Below, piece after piece: positions 1 through 9,832 of a stretch of DNA of 64,000 bases (its first letter is position 1; every line of letters begins with the position of its first letter). Origin of the DNA: Aurantimonas sp965217685 (lineage in GTDB: Bacteria > Pseudomonadota > Alphaproteobacteria > Rhizobiales > Rhizobiaceae). Location: contig CBDCIZ010000003.1 in the NCBI GenBank assembly GCA_965217685.1, positions 4,588,001 to 4,652,000 of the forward strand, written 5' to 3'. The translations under genes and the position numbers were made by a program. The notes under the pieces were generated by a model, which saw only the letters and a program-made list of their open reading frames with translations, made no database searches and was not told the origin of the DNA.

Positions 1-1661
1 AATCGCTGCAGATATTCACCAAGCCGGGCTGTCCCTATTGTGCCAAGGTCAAGGAGACGCTCGATAAGGCCGGGATTTCCTATTCGGAGACCGACGTGAA
101 AGCGTCCGACCGCAACGGCAACCTTTCGGTCTACCTCTCGGGCGTCTCGACCGTGCCGCAGATTTTCATCGGTGACACCCACGTCAACGGTTCGCGCGAT
201 CTGGTCGCGCTCGATGCCGCCGACCGGTTGATTCCGCTGATCGCCGAAGCTAGCGGATCGATCGATCTGGACGATCCCGACGATGCGGCAGTTCACGACG
301 GTGCGCAGGACTATGTCCTGCGCAAAGCGATCCCCGAGATCGACGGCTCGCATTCCGATGTCCCCGAGGATTGGCCGATCCTCCGGCTCTACAAGGAGTT
401 CTTCGGCTTCTGGCCGAACTGCTTCTACTACCAGTATCACTGGCCCGAGGTCGCCTATCGGCAGTTCGTCTATTGCCACAATGTCGGCGCGATCGGCGGC
501 GGGCGGCAAGTGCTCGGCGCGCCGGTGATGAGCGCGCTCGGCTTTGCGACCTCCAAGGCGCAAGGCTGCGACTATTGCCAGATTCATTCGGCATCCGCCG
601 GAAGCGAGGAAGCTGGCGATTATACCCAGCAGATCCAGCGCGCGCAGGACGGCGATTTTTCGAACGACAATGCATTCGGACCGTTCGAGGCCGCGCTCGC
701 CGATCTGGTCGCGCATGCGTCGCTCAACACCGTGACCCAGGCCGATCTCGAAAAGGTCAAGGCGCACGGCAAGGAAGCCAGGTTCACCAAGCTGCCGGTC
801 TCGGCCAATATCGAGGCCGCTTCGATGATCGCGGCCGCGTTCGGATTCCTGAACGTCTTCAACGATCTCACCGGTGTGCAGGTCGAAGCCCCCTGGGCGA
901 AGAAGGCCGAAACTACCGCAGGCCTCGACACCGGACGCCACGGCGCCAGCGAAGAGCGCGAATCCTCCAACCTCGACTATGACGTGCCCGAAGGTGGCCC
1001 GAGCATGGCGGGCATGCTCGCGCATTATGCGAAGGATCCGCTGCTCGAGATCGGTCCGGCGCGCTATGCGCGTCACCATCTTGGGATCGCGCCCGCCTGG
1101 ATCGACCTCTGGCCATTGCCGCTCCGTCCCCTGCATGCGCGTTTCTATGTCGGTGTCATGACCGACGAGGATGCAGGGGGGATCGGCATCGCGCCGGAAC
1201 TCAAGCACCTGATGGCGCGGGTCTCGCACATCGCGAAGGGTCACGATTATCTATCCGCGGTCGAGGGCTGGATGGCCTGGCATGCTGGCGGGGAAACCGA
1301 TCGGGCCGTCGAGCGGGTAATCGAGGCCTTCGATGCGGCCAAGGGCCGGGAAACCGGCGACCTGTTCGATGATCGCGAGCGCGCCGCACTCCAGCTCGCC
1401 TGGCTTTCGGCGCAGACGCCGCTCACGACACCGCATCGCTATGTCGAAGCCGCGATCGAGCATTATTCGCCCGTCGAGCTCGTCCATCTGATCACGGTCT
1501 GTGCGATGGCCTCGATGGTCCAGCGCTTCTCGGCGATCGCCAAGCCGACCGTCGAGGAAGAGGTCATGGCGTTCCTCGATCATAACCGCATCCCGCTCGA
1601 CACGCTTGCCAACAAATATCCGTTGGCGGCCGAGCGAACGGTTCAGAACCTGGTCGCCTGA
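1..1661 (+). CDS. Glutaredoxin-AhpD/carboxymuconolactone decarboxylase-like fusion protein, 5' end outside window
   Basis: The reading frame is open from base 3, so the gene starts before the window. A GTG at 96 lies inside the glutaredoxin domain and is not a plausible start. The N-terminal part has the glutaredoxin active site CPYC (bases 30-41) and the TVPQIFI cis-proline region. The rest (from about base 370) resembles AhpD/carboxymuconolactone decarboxylase proteins and has a second redox-type motif, CDYCQIHSA, near base 568. The protein probably uses glutathione to feed a peroxidase-like domain; this is inference. It is followed 61 bp later by glutathione reductase on the same strand, which fits a shared thiol-redox role. 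Confidence 0.8.
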   Translation, partial: SLQIFTKPGCPYCAKVKETLDKAGISYSETDVKASDRNGNLSVYLSGVSTVPQIFIGDTHVNGSRDLVALDAADRLIPLIAEASGSIDLDDPDDAAVHDGAQDYVLRKAIPEIDGSHSDVPEDWPILRLYKEFFGFWPNCFYYQYHWPEVAYRQFVYCHNVGAIGGGRQVLGAPVMSALGFATSKAQGCDYCQIHSASAGSEEAGDYTQQIQRAQDGDFSNDNAFGPFEAALADLVAHASLNTVTQADLEKVKAHGKEARFTKLPVSANIEAASMIAAAFGFLNVFNDLTGVQVEAPWAKKAETTAGLDTGRHGASEERESSNLDYDVPEGGPSMAGMLAHYAKDPLLEIGPARYARHHLGIAPAWIDLWPLPLRPLHARFYVGVMTDEDAGGIGIAPELKHLMARVSHIAKGHDYLSAVEGWMAWHAGGETDRAVERVIEAFDAAKGRETGDLFDDRERAALQLAWLSAQTPLTTPHRYVEAAIEHYSPVELVHLITVCAMASMVQRFSAIAKPTVEEEVMAFLDHNRIPLDTLANKYPLAAERTVQNLVA

Positions 1662-1722
1662 TCGGATACGCGGCGCTCGCTCACGCAGCGGGCGCCGTTC
1701 TGCCTTCCAAGGAGCATCGACA

Positions 1723-3111
1723 ATGCCCAATCAACAATCCGATACCTTCGACCTCGCGATCATTGGCGCAGGCTCGGGCGGCATGGCTGCCGCGCGCCGC
1801 GCCGCCGAAGCCGGCAAACGCGTCGTCATCTGCGAAAGTCGTGACGTTGGCGGCACTTGCGTCAATCGGGGCTGCGTTCCGAAGAAGCTGCTGGTCCACG
1901 CCGCGCGCGGTGCCGACGCGATCCGCGAATTGCCGTCGCTGGGTTGGGCCATTGGCGAAGCGACGTTCGATTGGGCGCGGCTTCGGAACAAGGTTCACCA
2001 GCAGACGGTCCAATTATCCGGATTTCATGCCGAGCGGATGAAGAAACTCGGGATTACGATCATCCACGGCGAGGCTCGCCTGAACGAGGCTGGCAGCGTC
2101 TTGATCGATGGGCAGGAAATACAGACCCGCCGCATACTCCTTGCGACAGGTGCGAAGCCGGTCGTTCCCCCACTTCCCGGCGCAGAACATTGCCTGACGT
2201 CCGACGATCTGTTCGCGCTCGAGACGCTACCGGAACGGATCGCGATTATCGGCGGCGGCTATATCGCGGTCGAGTTCGCCTGCATGCTGCACCGGTTCGG
2301 TGTCGCGGTCACGGTCTTCGAGCGCGGCGACCGTGTTATCCAGCCATTCGATAGCGAGGTCGCGGAATTGCTACGATCCTCGATGATCGATCAGGGGATC
2401 GACGTTCGGCTTAGCGCCTCGGTTGAACGTATCGAGCGCGCCGATCACGGCTTCGCGCTGTCGGGACCGGTCGGTGTCGATCAGCCATTCGACGCCGTTC
2501 TGATGGCGGTGGGTCGGCGCCCGAACACCGAAAACCTGGCGCTGGCAGAAGCGGGTGTCGCGACAAGCGACAAGGGTGCGATCCTCGTCGATGAACGGGG
2601 CGAGACGAACGTCGCCGGCATCTTCGCAATCGGCGACGTAACCGAGACGATTGCGCTGACGCCGGTCGCGGTGCGCGAGGGTCGGCGCGCGGTCGATATC
2701 ATGCTCGCGGCACCAGATCCCCTCCCGGCGCCGTCCAACGTCCCGACGGCGGCGTTCACCACGCCCGAGTGTGCCGCGGTGGGTATGACCGAACACGAAG
2801 CGAACGAAGCCGGCATCGCATACGCTATTCGGCGCACCCGCTTTCAGCCCTTGGCAAATCTGCTGGGCGACGAGGGCGAAAGCGTGTTCATGAAGGCGCT
2901 CGTCGAGCGCGAGACCGGACGGATGCTGGGCTTCCACTTTTTCGGGCCGCATGCCTCCGAGGCATCGCAGATGGGCGCGATCGCGCTTGCGGCAGGGCTT
3001 TCGGAGACGCAGCTACACCATACGATGGCGCTGCATCCGACAACGGCTGAAGAGGTCTTGGGACTGGGGCGGCGCGACGAGCCTCTGCATCAGAAGGTGG
3101 ACCCCGAGTGA
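1723..3111 (+). CDS. gor: Glutathione reductase (NADPH)
   Basis: FAD/NADPH disulfide oxidoreductase of 462 aa that reduces glutathione disulfide in the cytoplasm. It shows the N-terminal FAD motif GAGSGG (residues 15-20), the redox-active disulfide GGTCVNRGCVPKK (cysteines 46 and 51), a second Rossmann motif IGGGYIAVEFA, and the C-terminal HPTTAEE motif whose His-Glu pair is the catalytic base. The length is normal for the family. ATG 1723 is chosen because AAGGAG lies just upstream (1709-1714); the open frame runs further upstream but overlaps the preceding gene. Glutathione rather than trypanothione or mercuric specificity is inferred from the motif spacing and the glutaredoxin neighbour. 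Confidence 0.93.
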   Translation: MPNQQSDTFDLAIIGAGSGGMAAARRAAEAGKRVVICESRDVGGTCVNRGCVPKKLLVHAARGADAIRELPSLGWAIGEATFDWARLRNKVHQQTVQLSGFHAERMKKLGITIIHGEARLNEAGSVLIDGQEIQTRRILLATGAKPVVPPLPGAEHCLTSDDLFALETLPERIAIIGGGYIAVEFACMLHRFGVAVTVFERGDRVIQPFDSEVAELLRSSMIDQGIDVRLSASVERIERADHGFALSGPVGVDQPFDAVLMAVGRRPNTENLALAEAGVATSDKGAILVDERGETNVAGIFAIGDVTETIALTPVAVREGRRAVDIMLAAPDPLPAPSNVPTAAFTTPECAAVGMTEHEANEAGIAYAIRRTRFQPLANLLGDEGESVFMKALVERETGRMLGFHFFGPHASEASQMGAIALAAGLSETQLHHTMALHPTTAEEVLGLGRRDEPLHQKVDPE

Positions 3112-3335
3112 CGGTGCAATTGTCACCGTGGCGATGGAGCCGCTTCGGCGACATCGCACGCTCACGAGCCCGTAGTTGGTCTGACCATTGACCAGCCGCG
3201 ATCGCCCATTCGGCTGTCTCTCGAAATGCCAGAAGCCGTTATCCGAACGATACCGCGTCCGTGCCCTTTGTCGGAAACTTTCGGCTGTCACAAAAGCTGG
3301 CTAACTGATTGATTTTTTGAAGTAGGGTCGCCCCG

Positions 3336-4574
3336 ATGAAAACTGTCCTGATTTGTGCGCTTCCCTTGGCTATCGCCGCCGCGGCTTGTTCCAAGCAGGG
3401 CAGTGACTCGTCCGGCGCACAAAGCAACGATGCAGTCGCTGCGAGCGATACGCCGTCGCAGGCAGACACAAAAGGGACGAGCGGTGCCGCCAGCACACCA
3501 ATCGAGGCGAACGGATCACGGACGATCACGCTCACCGGCTTCAGCTGCGGTGACAGCTGTTATCTCGAATTTTCGGACGGCGGTGAAGCGAAGACCGCGC
3601 TGTGCCGCGCATCACAATGCAGCGAATGGGCCGACAGGCAAGCCTTCCCTCCGGCGCTCAAAGGCAAGCGCGCCACGGCGCGGTTCGGGACGGGCAATCA
3701 GGTCGATGCCGCAGGCAACATCATGGCGCGGGATTACCCGACAATCGAAGAACTGACGATCTCGGGGTTTACCGGCGACACACCCGCGCGCTCGGCGCAG
3801 GTTGGCCCAGCAGCTGCCGGACAGCGCGCCACCGATGGCGCGGCGGGAACCCTCGGCCTTATCAAGGGGGTTTATACATCCGGCGGCGACTGCGGGTCGA
3901 TCGCAAATGCCGGATTGCGGATTTACGACGGTGTGGGCCTGAGCGGCTCGGCCACCAAAAACTGTCGGACCAAAGTCGTCTCGCGCAGCGGGAAGACGTA
4001 CAAGGTATCGAACGATTGCGCGGCGACATACGACGGTAAGCGCAGCACGGAGCAATTCACGGTCAGGGTTTCCGGTTCCAGCCGCTTTACCCTGAGCGAC
4101 GGCGAGAGCGGGACGTACAATTACTGCCCCGTCGGTCAACTCGATCCGGCGATGCGCAAATACGCGCCTGATTCCAGCGCTGGCCAAGATCGCAGCAGTC
4201 AAACATCCGCCAATCGACCGAACTCGCCGTCGCGCGAACCCAGCGATGGGGCTGCGGTCGCCAAGGTGATCGTGCCGGTACGCTTCCGGGGTTTGTTCGC
4301 CGTCGACCGAAAAGCCTGTGCGCAAGATTATAGTTACAACCCCGCCTTTCAGAATGTGACGATAGGTGCGCGAAGCGTGAGCTTTTTCGAAACCGGCGGC
4401 CCGGTCACCGACGTTAATATTCAAGGCGACATGGCGGCCCTCACGCTGCGTGAAACCGTCGGAGACGGGGAGTTCACGCGGGCGATTTATCTGGCTCTCA
4501 ACCGCGATGGAACCGTGCGCTATCGACCCGGCCGATCGGAACCATCGCGGACCTATGTCCGGTGTGGAGGGTAA
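3336..4574 (+). CDS. Putative lipoprotein of unknown function
   Basis: 412 aa with a lipoprotein signal peptide: a short charged start, a hydrophobic stretch and a lipobox ending in AAAAC (Cys18 or so), followed by a Ser/Gly/Asp-rich linker. It should be secreted and lipid-anchored. The mature part is rich in Gly, Ser and Thr, with cysteine pairs (for example CGDSC and CRASQC) that suggest disulfides in the periplasm. Two similar-looking halves may be beta-rich domains. No family is recognised. No strong ribosome site is visible before ATG 3336. It lies between gor and the conjugation module with gaps on both sides, so it is probably its own transcript. Confidence 0.7.
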   Translation: MKTVLICALPLAIAAAACSKQGSDSSGAQSNDAVAASDTPSQADTKGTSGAASTPIEANGSRTITLTGFSCGDSCYLEFSDGGEAKTALCRASQCSEWADRQAFPPALKGKRATARFGTGNQVDAAGNIMARDYPTIEELTISGFTGDTPARSAQVGPAAAGQRATDGAAGTLGLIKGVYTSGGDCGSIANAGLRIYDGVGLSGSATKNCRTKVVSRSGKTYKVSNDCAATYDGKRSTEQFTVRVSGSSRFTLSDGESGTYNYCPVGQLDPAMRKYAPDSSAGQDRSSQTSANRPNSPSREPSDGAAVAKVIVPVRFRGLFAVDRKACAQDYSYNPAFQNVTIGARSVSFFETGGPVTDVNIQGDMAALTLRETVGDGEFTRAIYLALNRDGTVRYRPGRSEPSRTYVRCGG

Positions 4575-4882
4575 GCAGCAAATCAAAGCAGGGCGTTCAT
4601 TGCCCGACAGGCCCAGTTCTGGCGTAAGATCTATCCACCAGCCTTGTCTGCCAGACCGTGAAATGGCAGTCACCGTAGACGCTCTCGTACGGTAGACCTG
4701 TCAGGTCCCGGCAATCTGCCGATACTCCCCAGCGTAACAAATTCAGCACCCATTTCGGGTTACACTATACGCGCCGATTCCTTCGAGCCTCGACGTTTGC
4801 GCGATGTGGCGCGAATTGCTGCTACTCCCCTTGAAATCGACCCTCGCCACCATCGACTCCTCTTTCGAAAGGGGCTTTGCCG
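4575..4882. other. Gap before traG without recognisable gene
   Basis: About 300 bases without a convincing ORF. In Trb-type elements of this family a relaxase gene usually ends just before traG, but no relaxase C-terminus can be read here on either strand. The left edge of the conjugation module has therefore probably been rearranged at or near 4750. Confidence 0.4.
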
Positions 4883-6876
4883 ATGTCCGCGACCAAGATC
4901 CTTTGGGGTCAGATCACCATCGTCTTCCTGATCGTGCTGTTCACGACCTGGGGAGCGACGCAGTGGACGGCGTGGCAACTCGGCTTTCAGCCTCAGTTGG
5001 GACACCCATGGTTCGAACTGGTGGGGTGGCCGATCTACTATCCGCCCTCCTTCTTCTGGTGGTGGTATGCCTACGACGCCTATGCGCCGTCCGTCTTCGT
5101 CGAGGGCGCCTACATCGCCGCGTCGGGCGGGTTCATCTCTATCGCGGTGGCCATCGGCATGTCGGTGTGGCGGGCGCGCGAAGCCAGGACCGCCGAGACC
5201 TATGGCTCGGCGCGCTGGGCCGAGAAGAGAGAAGTGAAGGCAGCCGGGCTGCTCGGCGCCGACGGCGTGGTGCTCGGCAAGCTGGAGCGCGACTATCTGC
5301 GACATGACGGACCCGAGCATGTGCTGTGCTTCGCGCCGACCCGCAGCGGCAAGGGTGTCGGGCTGGTGGTGCCGTCGCTGCTGACCTGGCCGGGCTCGGC
5401 CATCGTCCACGACATCAAGGGCGAGAACTGGCAGCTCACCGCCGGCTTTAGGGCAAAGCATGGCCGCGTGCTGCTGTTCGATCCGACCAACCCGAAATCG
5501 TCCGCTTACAATCCGTTGCTGGAGGTGCGCCGCGGCGACTGGGAAGTCCGCGACGTCCAGAACGTCGCCGATGTGCTGGTCGATCCGGAAGGCTCGCTCG
5601 ACAAGCGCAATCACTGGGAGAAGACCAGCCACTCGCTTCTGGTCGGCGCGATCCTCCACGTCCTCTATGCCGAGGCGGACAAGACGCTCGCCGGCGTCGC
5701 CGGCTTCCTCTCCGATCCGAAGCAGCCGATCGAGACGACGCTCAAGGCGATGATGACGACCCCGCATCTCGGTGAAGGCGGGGCCGCATCCCGTCGTCGC
5801 GTCCACGGCGCGCGAGCTGCTGAACAAATCCGACAACGAGCGCTCGGGCGTGCTCTCGACCGCCATGTCGTTTCTCGGCCTCTATCGCGACCCCGTCGTC
5901 GCCCGGGTAACGCGGCGCTGCGACTGGCGGATCGCCGACCTGGTCGCCGACACGCGTCCGGCGACGCTCTACCTCGTGGTGCCGCCGTCCGACATCTCGC
6001 GGACGAAGCCGCTGATCCGCCTGGTGCTCAATCAGATCGGGCGGCGGCTGACCGAGGATCTGCACGCCAAGGAGCGCAAGCATCGCGTGCTGATGATGCT
6101 CGATGAGTTTCCGGCGCTCGGCCGCCTCGACTTCTTCGAGTCCGCGCTCGCGTTCATGGCGGGCTACGGCATCAAGAGCTTCCTGATCGCGCAGTCGCTG
6201 AACCAGATCGAGAAGGCTTACGGCGCCAACAATTCGATCCTCGATAACTGCCATGTCCGGGTCAGCTTCGCGACCAATGACGAGCGCACCGCCAAGCGCG
6301 TTTCCGATGCGCTCGGCACCGCCACTGAGATGAAGGCGATGAAGAACTACGCCGGGCATCGGCTATCGCCCTGGCTCGGCCATCTCATGGTGTCACGTTC
6401 CGAGACCGCCCGCCCGCTGCTCACGCCCAGGCGAGGTCATGCAACTCCCGCCCGCCGACGAGATCGTCATGGTCGCCGGCATTCCGCCGATCCGGGCGAA
6501 GAAGGCGCGCTATTACGAGGATGCGCGGCTGAAGGAACGCGTACTGCCGCCGCCCGATCCGCAGAAATCAGAACGCACCGCCCGCGCCGATGGCTGGTCG
6601 GCGCTTGGCCCGAGGAAGCCGGACGCGGCGTTGTTGGCCGAGATGGAGAAGGCGGAAGGCGACAAGTCGAACAGCGGCCTGCGCCGCGAACCCGAGCTTC
6701 CCGATCATGTCGCGATCGCCAAGGAAACGACCGAGCCGAAGCCGGCGGAAGAGTTCGCGGTGCTACTCTACGAGGAGCCGGAAGACATCGCGCGCCAGCG
6801 TCAGGTGCTGCGCCGCCAGCTGACCGGGGTCGCGCGTCAGGTCTCGCTCGACCCCAATGACGGCATGGACCTTTAG
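4883..6876 (+). pseudogene. traG: Conjugal transfer coupling protein TraG (VirD4 family), broken by two +1 frameshifts
   Basis: The VirD4/TraG ATPase links the relaxosome to the type IV secretion channel at the inner membrane. Hydrophobic membrane segments are seen in residues 10-100, Walker A APTRSGKGVG at 151-160, and a Walker B-type LMMLDEFPALG near base 6090. The frame moves twice. At 5777-5778 an extra G turns the expected GEAGPHP into a shifted frame. At 6429 an extra A disrupts the expected LLTPGEVMQLPP. Both flanking frames continue with good TraG sequence, so each event is a single-base insertion in an otherwise full-length gene of about 664 codons. Real decay or a sequencing error are both possible. 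ATG 4883 follows GAAAGGGG. Confidence 0.9.
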
Positions 6877-6885
6877 GAGCTGGCG

Positions 6886-7308
6886 ATGCGGGAACGATTG
6901 AACCTCACCTTGCCGGTCGAGATGCTCGGCCAGATCAATGAACTGTCTGAGCGCAAGAAGATCTCGCGATCGGCGATCGTCGAGGCCGCCGTGGCGTCGT
7001 TCCTGTCGCCCGATGCGGCGGATCGGCGCGAAGCCGCCTTCACCCGGCGGATGGACCGGCTTTCGCGACAGGCGCAACGGATCGAGCGCGATCTCGGCGT
7101 AACGGCCGAGACGCTAGCGCTGTTCGTTCGCTTCTGGTTGACCATAACCCCGCCATTGCCGGGGGATGCTCAGACTGCCGCGCAGATCAAGGGGCGCGAA
7201 CGCTTCGAAGGCTTTATAGAGACGCTCGGCAAGAGGCTTCAGAAGGGGCAAAGCTTTCTTCGGCAGATTCCCGATGACATCGCCGGTAGTCGGCTTCACG
7301 GTCGTTGA
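6886..7308 (+). CDS. Ribbon-helix-helix (CopG-type) protein of the conjugation module
   Basis: 140 aa. The N-terminus has the beta-strand/helix pattern of RHH DNA-binding proteins (RLNLTLPVEMLGQINEL, then SRSAIVEAAVASFL). The rest is a charged helical region around residues 48-85 and a hydrophobic patch (FVRFWLTITPPLP). It begins 9 bp after the traG stop, with AGGAG overlapping that stop, so it is co-transcribed with traG. In related elements this small gene lies between traG and trbB; a role in controlling transfer genes is inferred. Here trbB is 35.6 kb away, and this gene marks the left edge of the cargo. Its last residues may be altered by the junction. Confidence 0.85.
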   Translation: MRERLNLTLPVEMLGQINELSERKKISRSAIVEAAVASFLSPDAADRREAAFTRRMDRLSRQAQRIERDLGVTAETLALFVRFWLTITPPLPGDAQTAAQIKGRERFEGFIETLGKRLQKGQSFLRQIPDDIAGSRLHGR

Positions 7309-7334
7309 TTTTGGTGGTCTTCGCGATGGTCATG

Positions 7335-8144
7335 TCAGATAGTGGTTTTCTTTTGGTCCATGCCATAGGACGACTTCGCAGCGAAATGACGGGGTAGCAG
7401 GCGGCTACTGAACGCCATCATCTTGTTAAGCTTACCGGCGATCGTCCCCGATTTTCCGGCAAACAGCGCGTCAAGCCCGATCGTCGCGACCTTGGTCGGC
7501 AGCAATTCCATGCGTTTGAGCGAGGCGGGCGTTTCATAGCCGGATGCCTCGTTGAAACCGGTGGCCATGAGTCCGGGCGATAGCACAGTGACGACGACAT
7601 AGGGGGCGAGCTCGACATGGAGTGCCTCTCCGAACGACAGAACATAGGCCTTGGCCGCTGCATATGCCGCCATCAGTGGGATGGGCTGAAAAGCGGCCAT
7701 GCTGCCGACGAGGAGGATATGACCCGCGGCTCGCGCAGCCATGCGGCGACCGTAGATGTGACTGAGTTCAGTCAGGGTGACGATATCGAGATGGAGCATC
7801 GCCCCGAGACGTTCGGGATCCTGCTCGACAAATGCGCTCTTCAAACCGAATCCGGCATTGTTCACGAGAATATCGATATCGATGCCATGGCTATCGAGAC
7901 GATCCCGCAAGATCGAAGCGCTGCCCAGCACCGACAGGTCAATGGGCTCGACGATGATGTCGACACCGTGATGCTTCCGCAATTCGCCAGCCAATTGCTG
8001 CATCTGCGCTTCCGATCGCGCGGCAAGCACAAGGTTGTTCCCGCGTTCCGCCAATTGGCGCGCCAGCTCAACTCCCAAGCCGCCCGATGCTCCGGTGACC
8101 AGCGCCCATTTCTTATCGGAATTGCTGCTGTCGACTTCAGTCAC
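7335..8144 (-). CDS. SDR family NAD(P)-dependent oxidoreductase (DltE/YqjQ-like)
   Basis: 269 aa short-chain dehydrogenase. Cofactor motif TGASGGLG is near the N-terminus, NNAG follows in mid-protein, then the active-site Ser and the Y-A-A-A-K dyad in MAAYAAAKAYVLSF. The open frame extends upstream, but GTG 8144 is preferred: it overlaps the nitroreductase stop by 4 bases (GTGA) and has GGAGAAG upstream. It is the last gene of a minus-strand operon with nitroreductase, bicupin and SMP-30-like genes. The substrate is unknown; the C-terminal tail of the DltE-like group suggests a lipophilic carbonyl compound. Confidence 0.88.
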   Translation of the reverse strand: MTEVDSSNSDKKWALVTGASGGLGVELARQLAERGNNLVLAARSEAQMQQLAGELRKHHGVDIIVEPIDLSVLGSASILRDRLDSHGIDIDILVNNAGFGLKSAFVEQDPERLGAMLHLDIVTLTELSHIYGRRMAARAAGHILLVGSMAAFQPIPLMAAYAAAKAYVLSFGEALHVELAPYVVVTVLSPGLMATGFNEASGYETPASLKRMELLPTKVATIGLDALFAGKSGTIAGKLNKMMAFSSRLLPRHFAAKSSYGMDQKKTTI

Positions 8145-8773
8145 CGGCTTCTCCCAACCGGATTTTGCGATAGCGTTCGCGACGGAAAACCGCCCTCGAA
8201 GGCCAACTCTGACAGCGGCATCCGGTCGCTCGGCATCTCGCGTGCCTGGAGCATCTCGGGAAGCTTGGACTTGTCGCCCATCTTGCCGATTGCATAGGCC
8301 GCCTCGACCCGGTAGCCATCGGGGATGTTCAATTCTGTGATGGCACGGTCCTTGTCGAACCCGACCATCCCGTGGGCGAACCAACCCATCCGGCTGGCCT
8401 GAAGCGTTAGATAGCCTGACGCCGTCCCAGCATCGAGTGAGTGGGTGTAAGAGGGCACGTCAGCATCAGCACCTAGTGGACGCATCACCGTGTTCGAGAC
8501 GAGGAAAACCAGCGCCGAGGCATCCTTGGCCCAGCTCTGGTTGAACTCGACGAGTAGTCCCAGAAACCTGTCCCAATGCGGCGTGTCACGCTGCGCCCAG
8601 AGAAACCGCCAAGGCTGCGAGTTGTAGGACGACGCGGCCCAGCGCGCCGCTTCGAGCATGGTGAAGAGATCGTGCTCCGAAATATCCTGTGCGTTGAACG
8701 CACGCGGCGACCAGCGCTGCAGGAACATTTCGTCGATAGGATAGTCGGCTTTGCGGCCATTGGCTTCGGTCAT
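8141..8773 (-). CDS. Nitroreductase family protein
   Basis: 210 aa, normal length for an FMN-dependent nitroreductase of the NfsB/Frm2-like group. It has the RWSPRAF N-terminal FMN-contact motif, the SSYNSQPWRF motif in the first quarter and a C-terminal GFDKD..L region. Such enzymes reduce nitro groups, quinones or activated alkenes with NAD(P)H. It starts one base after the bicupin stop and overlaps the following SDR by 4 bases, so all are translated from one message. The context of cupin, lactonase-like protein and SDR suggests detoxification of quinone or enone compounds (inference). Confidence 0.9.
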   Translation of the reverse strand: MTEANGRKADYPIDEMFLQRWSPRAFNAQDISEHDLFTMLEAARWAASSYNSQPWRFLWAQRDTPHWDRFLGLLVEFNQSWAKDASALVFLVSNTVMRPLGADADVPSYTHSLDAGTASGYLTLQASRMGWFAHGMVGFDKDRAITELNIPDGYRVEAAYAIGKMGDKSKLPEMLQAREMPSDRMPLSELAFEGGFPSRTLSQNPVGRSR

Positions 8774-8774
8774 G

Positions 8775-9791
8775 TCAAACTTTCTCGTTGAGGGTGGTTG
8801 GAATGGTCATGTCGGGCAAACCGAAGGCGTCAAGAAACCGGGTTCCGTCGGCCTCTATCCATGCCGCAACTAGCGCGTCCTGCCCGCGTCCATTGGTGAG
8901 CGCGCGATCGAAGCCGCCGGGGAAGTGAAAGACCAGCAGGCGCGAGGCTGCATTCGTGTTCCAGGTGACGCTGCTGCCCGCCGACATATAGGTCAGCGAT
9001 CCCGCATTGCCCCTCATCGCCTGTCCGTCGGCAACGATGTTGAGCGAGCCGTCTAGGACGTAGAGCGCTTCATCGCTGCCGAGGACCCGCGCGGGCATCC
9101 CTTGGCCGACCGCTGCCTCGACCTCGAACAGGTCGTAGGTGTTTTCGGTGTCTATGCCCGATGCCAGCATATGCCATTCGAGGCCGAACGCCGTGAAGTG
9201 GGGGCCATCACGCGACGTAGCGATCTCTCGCACCCCCTTGCGCCAGCCGTCGGGATCGGTGGCGAGCAACGTTTCCGATCGCGGGACGCTGAAGGGAAGC
9301 GCGGTAACGCCGACCGACCCGTAGAGGCGCGACAGAAACTCGTTCGGCTCCTCGCTCTTGGGTGGAGCGCTTTCGGCCATCGTCGGTCGTCGCCGTTCCT
9401 CGGCCATCCGGGCCATGTGAATGACATGCATCTCCGAACCGGCCGGCGCATAGAAATTGAGGACGCGCGTCTCTTCGCTCGCGATCGTGAACGTGTGCGC
9501 GATCAGCCGCGGTAGGTGGACCAGCGTACCCGCTTCGGCGCGTATCGTCTGTCCATCAACATGGAAATCAACCGACCCTTCGATGACATAGAAGCCTTCG
9601 ATCGCGAGCGGATGGCGATGCGCGGGCGGACCCATGCCGTGCGGCATGACCTGCTCAAGGAAGGAGGCGCGATTGTTGGTCTGGTTGCCGGTCGCGTGGA
9701 CCAGCCAGAGCGTTCCAACAAGCCACATCGCCGGTGCCGTCTCACGGTCGAGGGTGTAGGCCGGGCTGTTACGAAGAAGGCGAGTGTCCAT
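8775..9791 (-). CDS. Bicupin protein, quercetin 2,3-dioxygenase-like
   Basis: About 338 aa with two cupin domains. The first (about residues 25-130) has the metal-type motif GPPAHRHPLAIEGFYVIEG and the second motif GTLVHLPRLIAHTF. The second domain keeps only weak metal motifs (GSDEALYVLDGSL), so probably only the N-terminal cupin binds metal. Quercetinase-like bicupins cleave flavonols, but many act on other substrates. ATG 9791 is chosen over the upstream ATG 9818 because AAGGAG lies 7-8 bases before it. It sits between the SMP-30-like gene and the nitroreductase in one operon. Confidence 0.82.
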   Translation of the reverse strand: MDTRLLRNSPAYTLDRETAPAMWLVGTLWLVHATGNQTNNRASFLEQVMPHGMGPPAHRHPLAIEGFYVIEGSVDFHVDGQTIRAEAGTLVHLPRLIAHTFTIASEETRVLNFYAPAGSEMHVIHMARMAEERRRPTMAESAPPKSEEPNEFLSRLYGSVGVTALPFSVPRSETLLATDPDGWRKGVREIATSRDGPHFTAFGLEWHMLASGIDTENTYDLFEVEAAVGQGMPARVLGSDEALYVLDGSLNIVADGQAMRGNAGSLTYMSAGSSVTWNTNAASRLLVFHFPGGFDRALTNGRGQDALVAAWIEADGTRFLDAFGLPDMTIPTTLNEKV

Positions 9792-9832
9792 CGGAGGCTC
9801 CTTAAGTTCGGCGTGCATCGGGATCGATGCGC

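Noticed and set aside
3104..3131. Inverted repeat CGGTG/CACCG just after the gor stop, possible terminator
   Set aside because: Arms of only five bases and no T-run after it.
3612..4673. Minus-strand ORF of 353 codons
   Set aside because: Antisense to the lipoprotein gene, which has a convincing signal peptide; no family features in the antisense frame.
4760..5866. Minus-strand ORF of 368 codons
   Set aside because: It is antisense to traG, has an Arg/Asp/His-rich composition typical of shadow frames in high-GC genes, and shows no family features.
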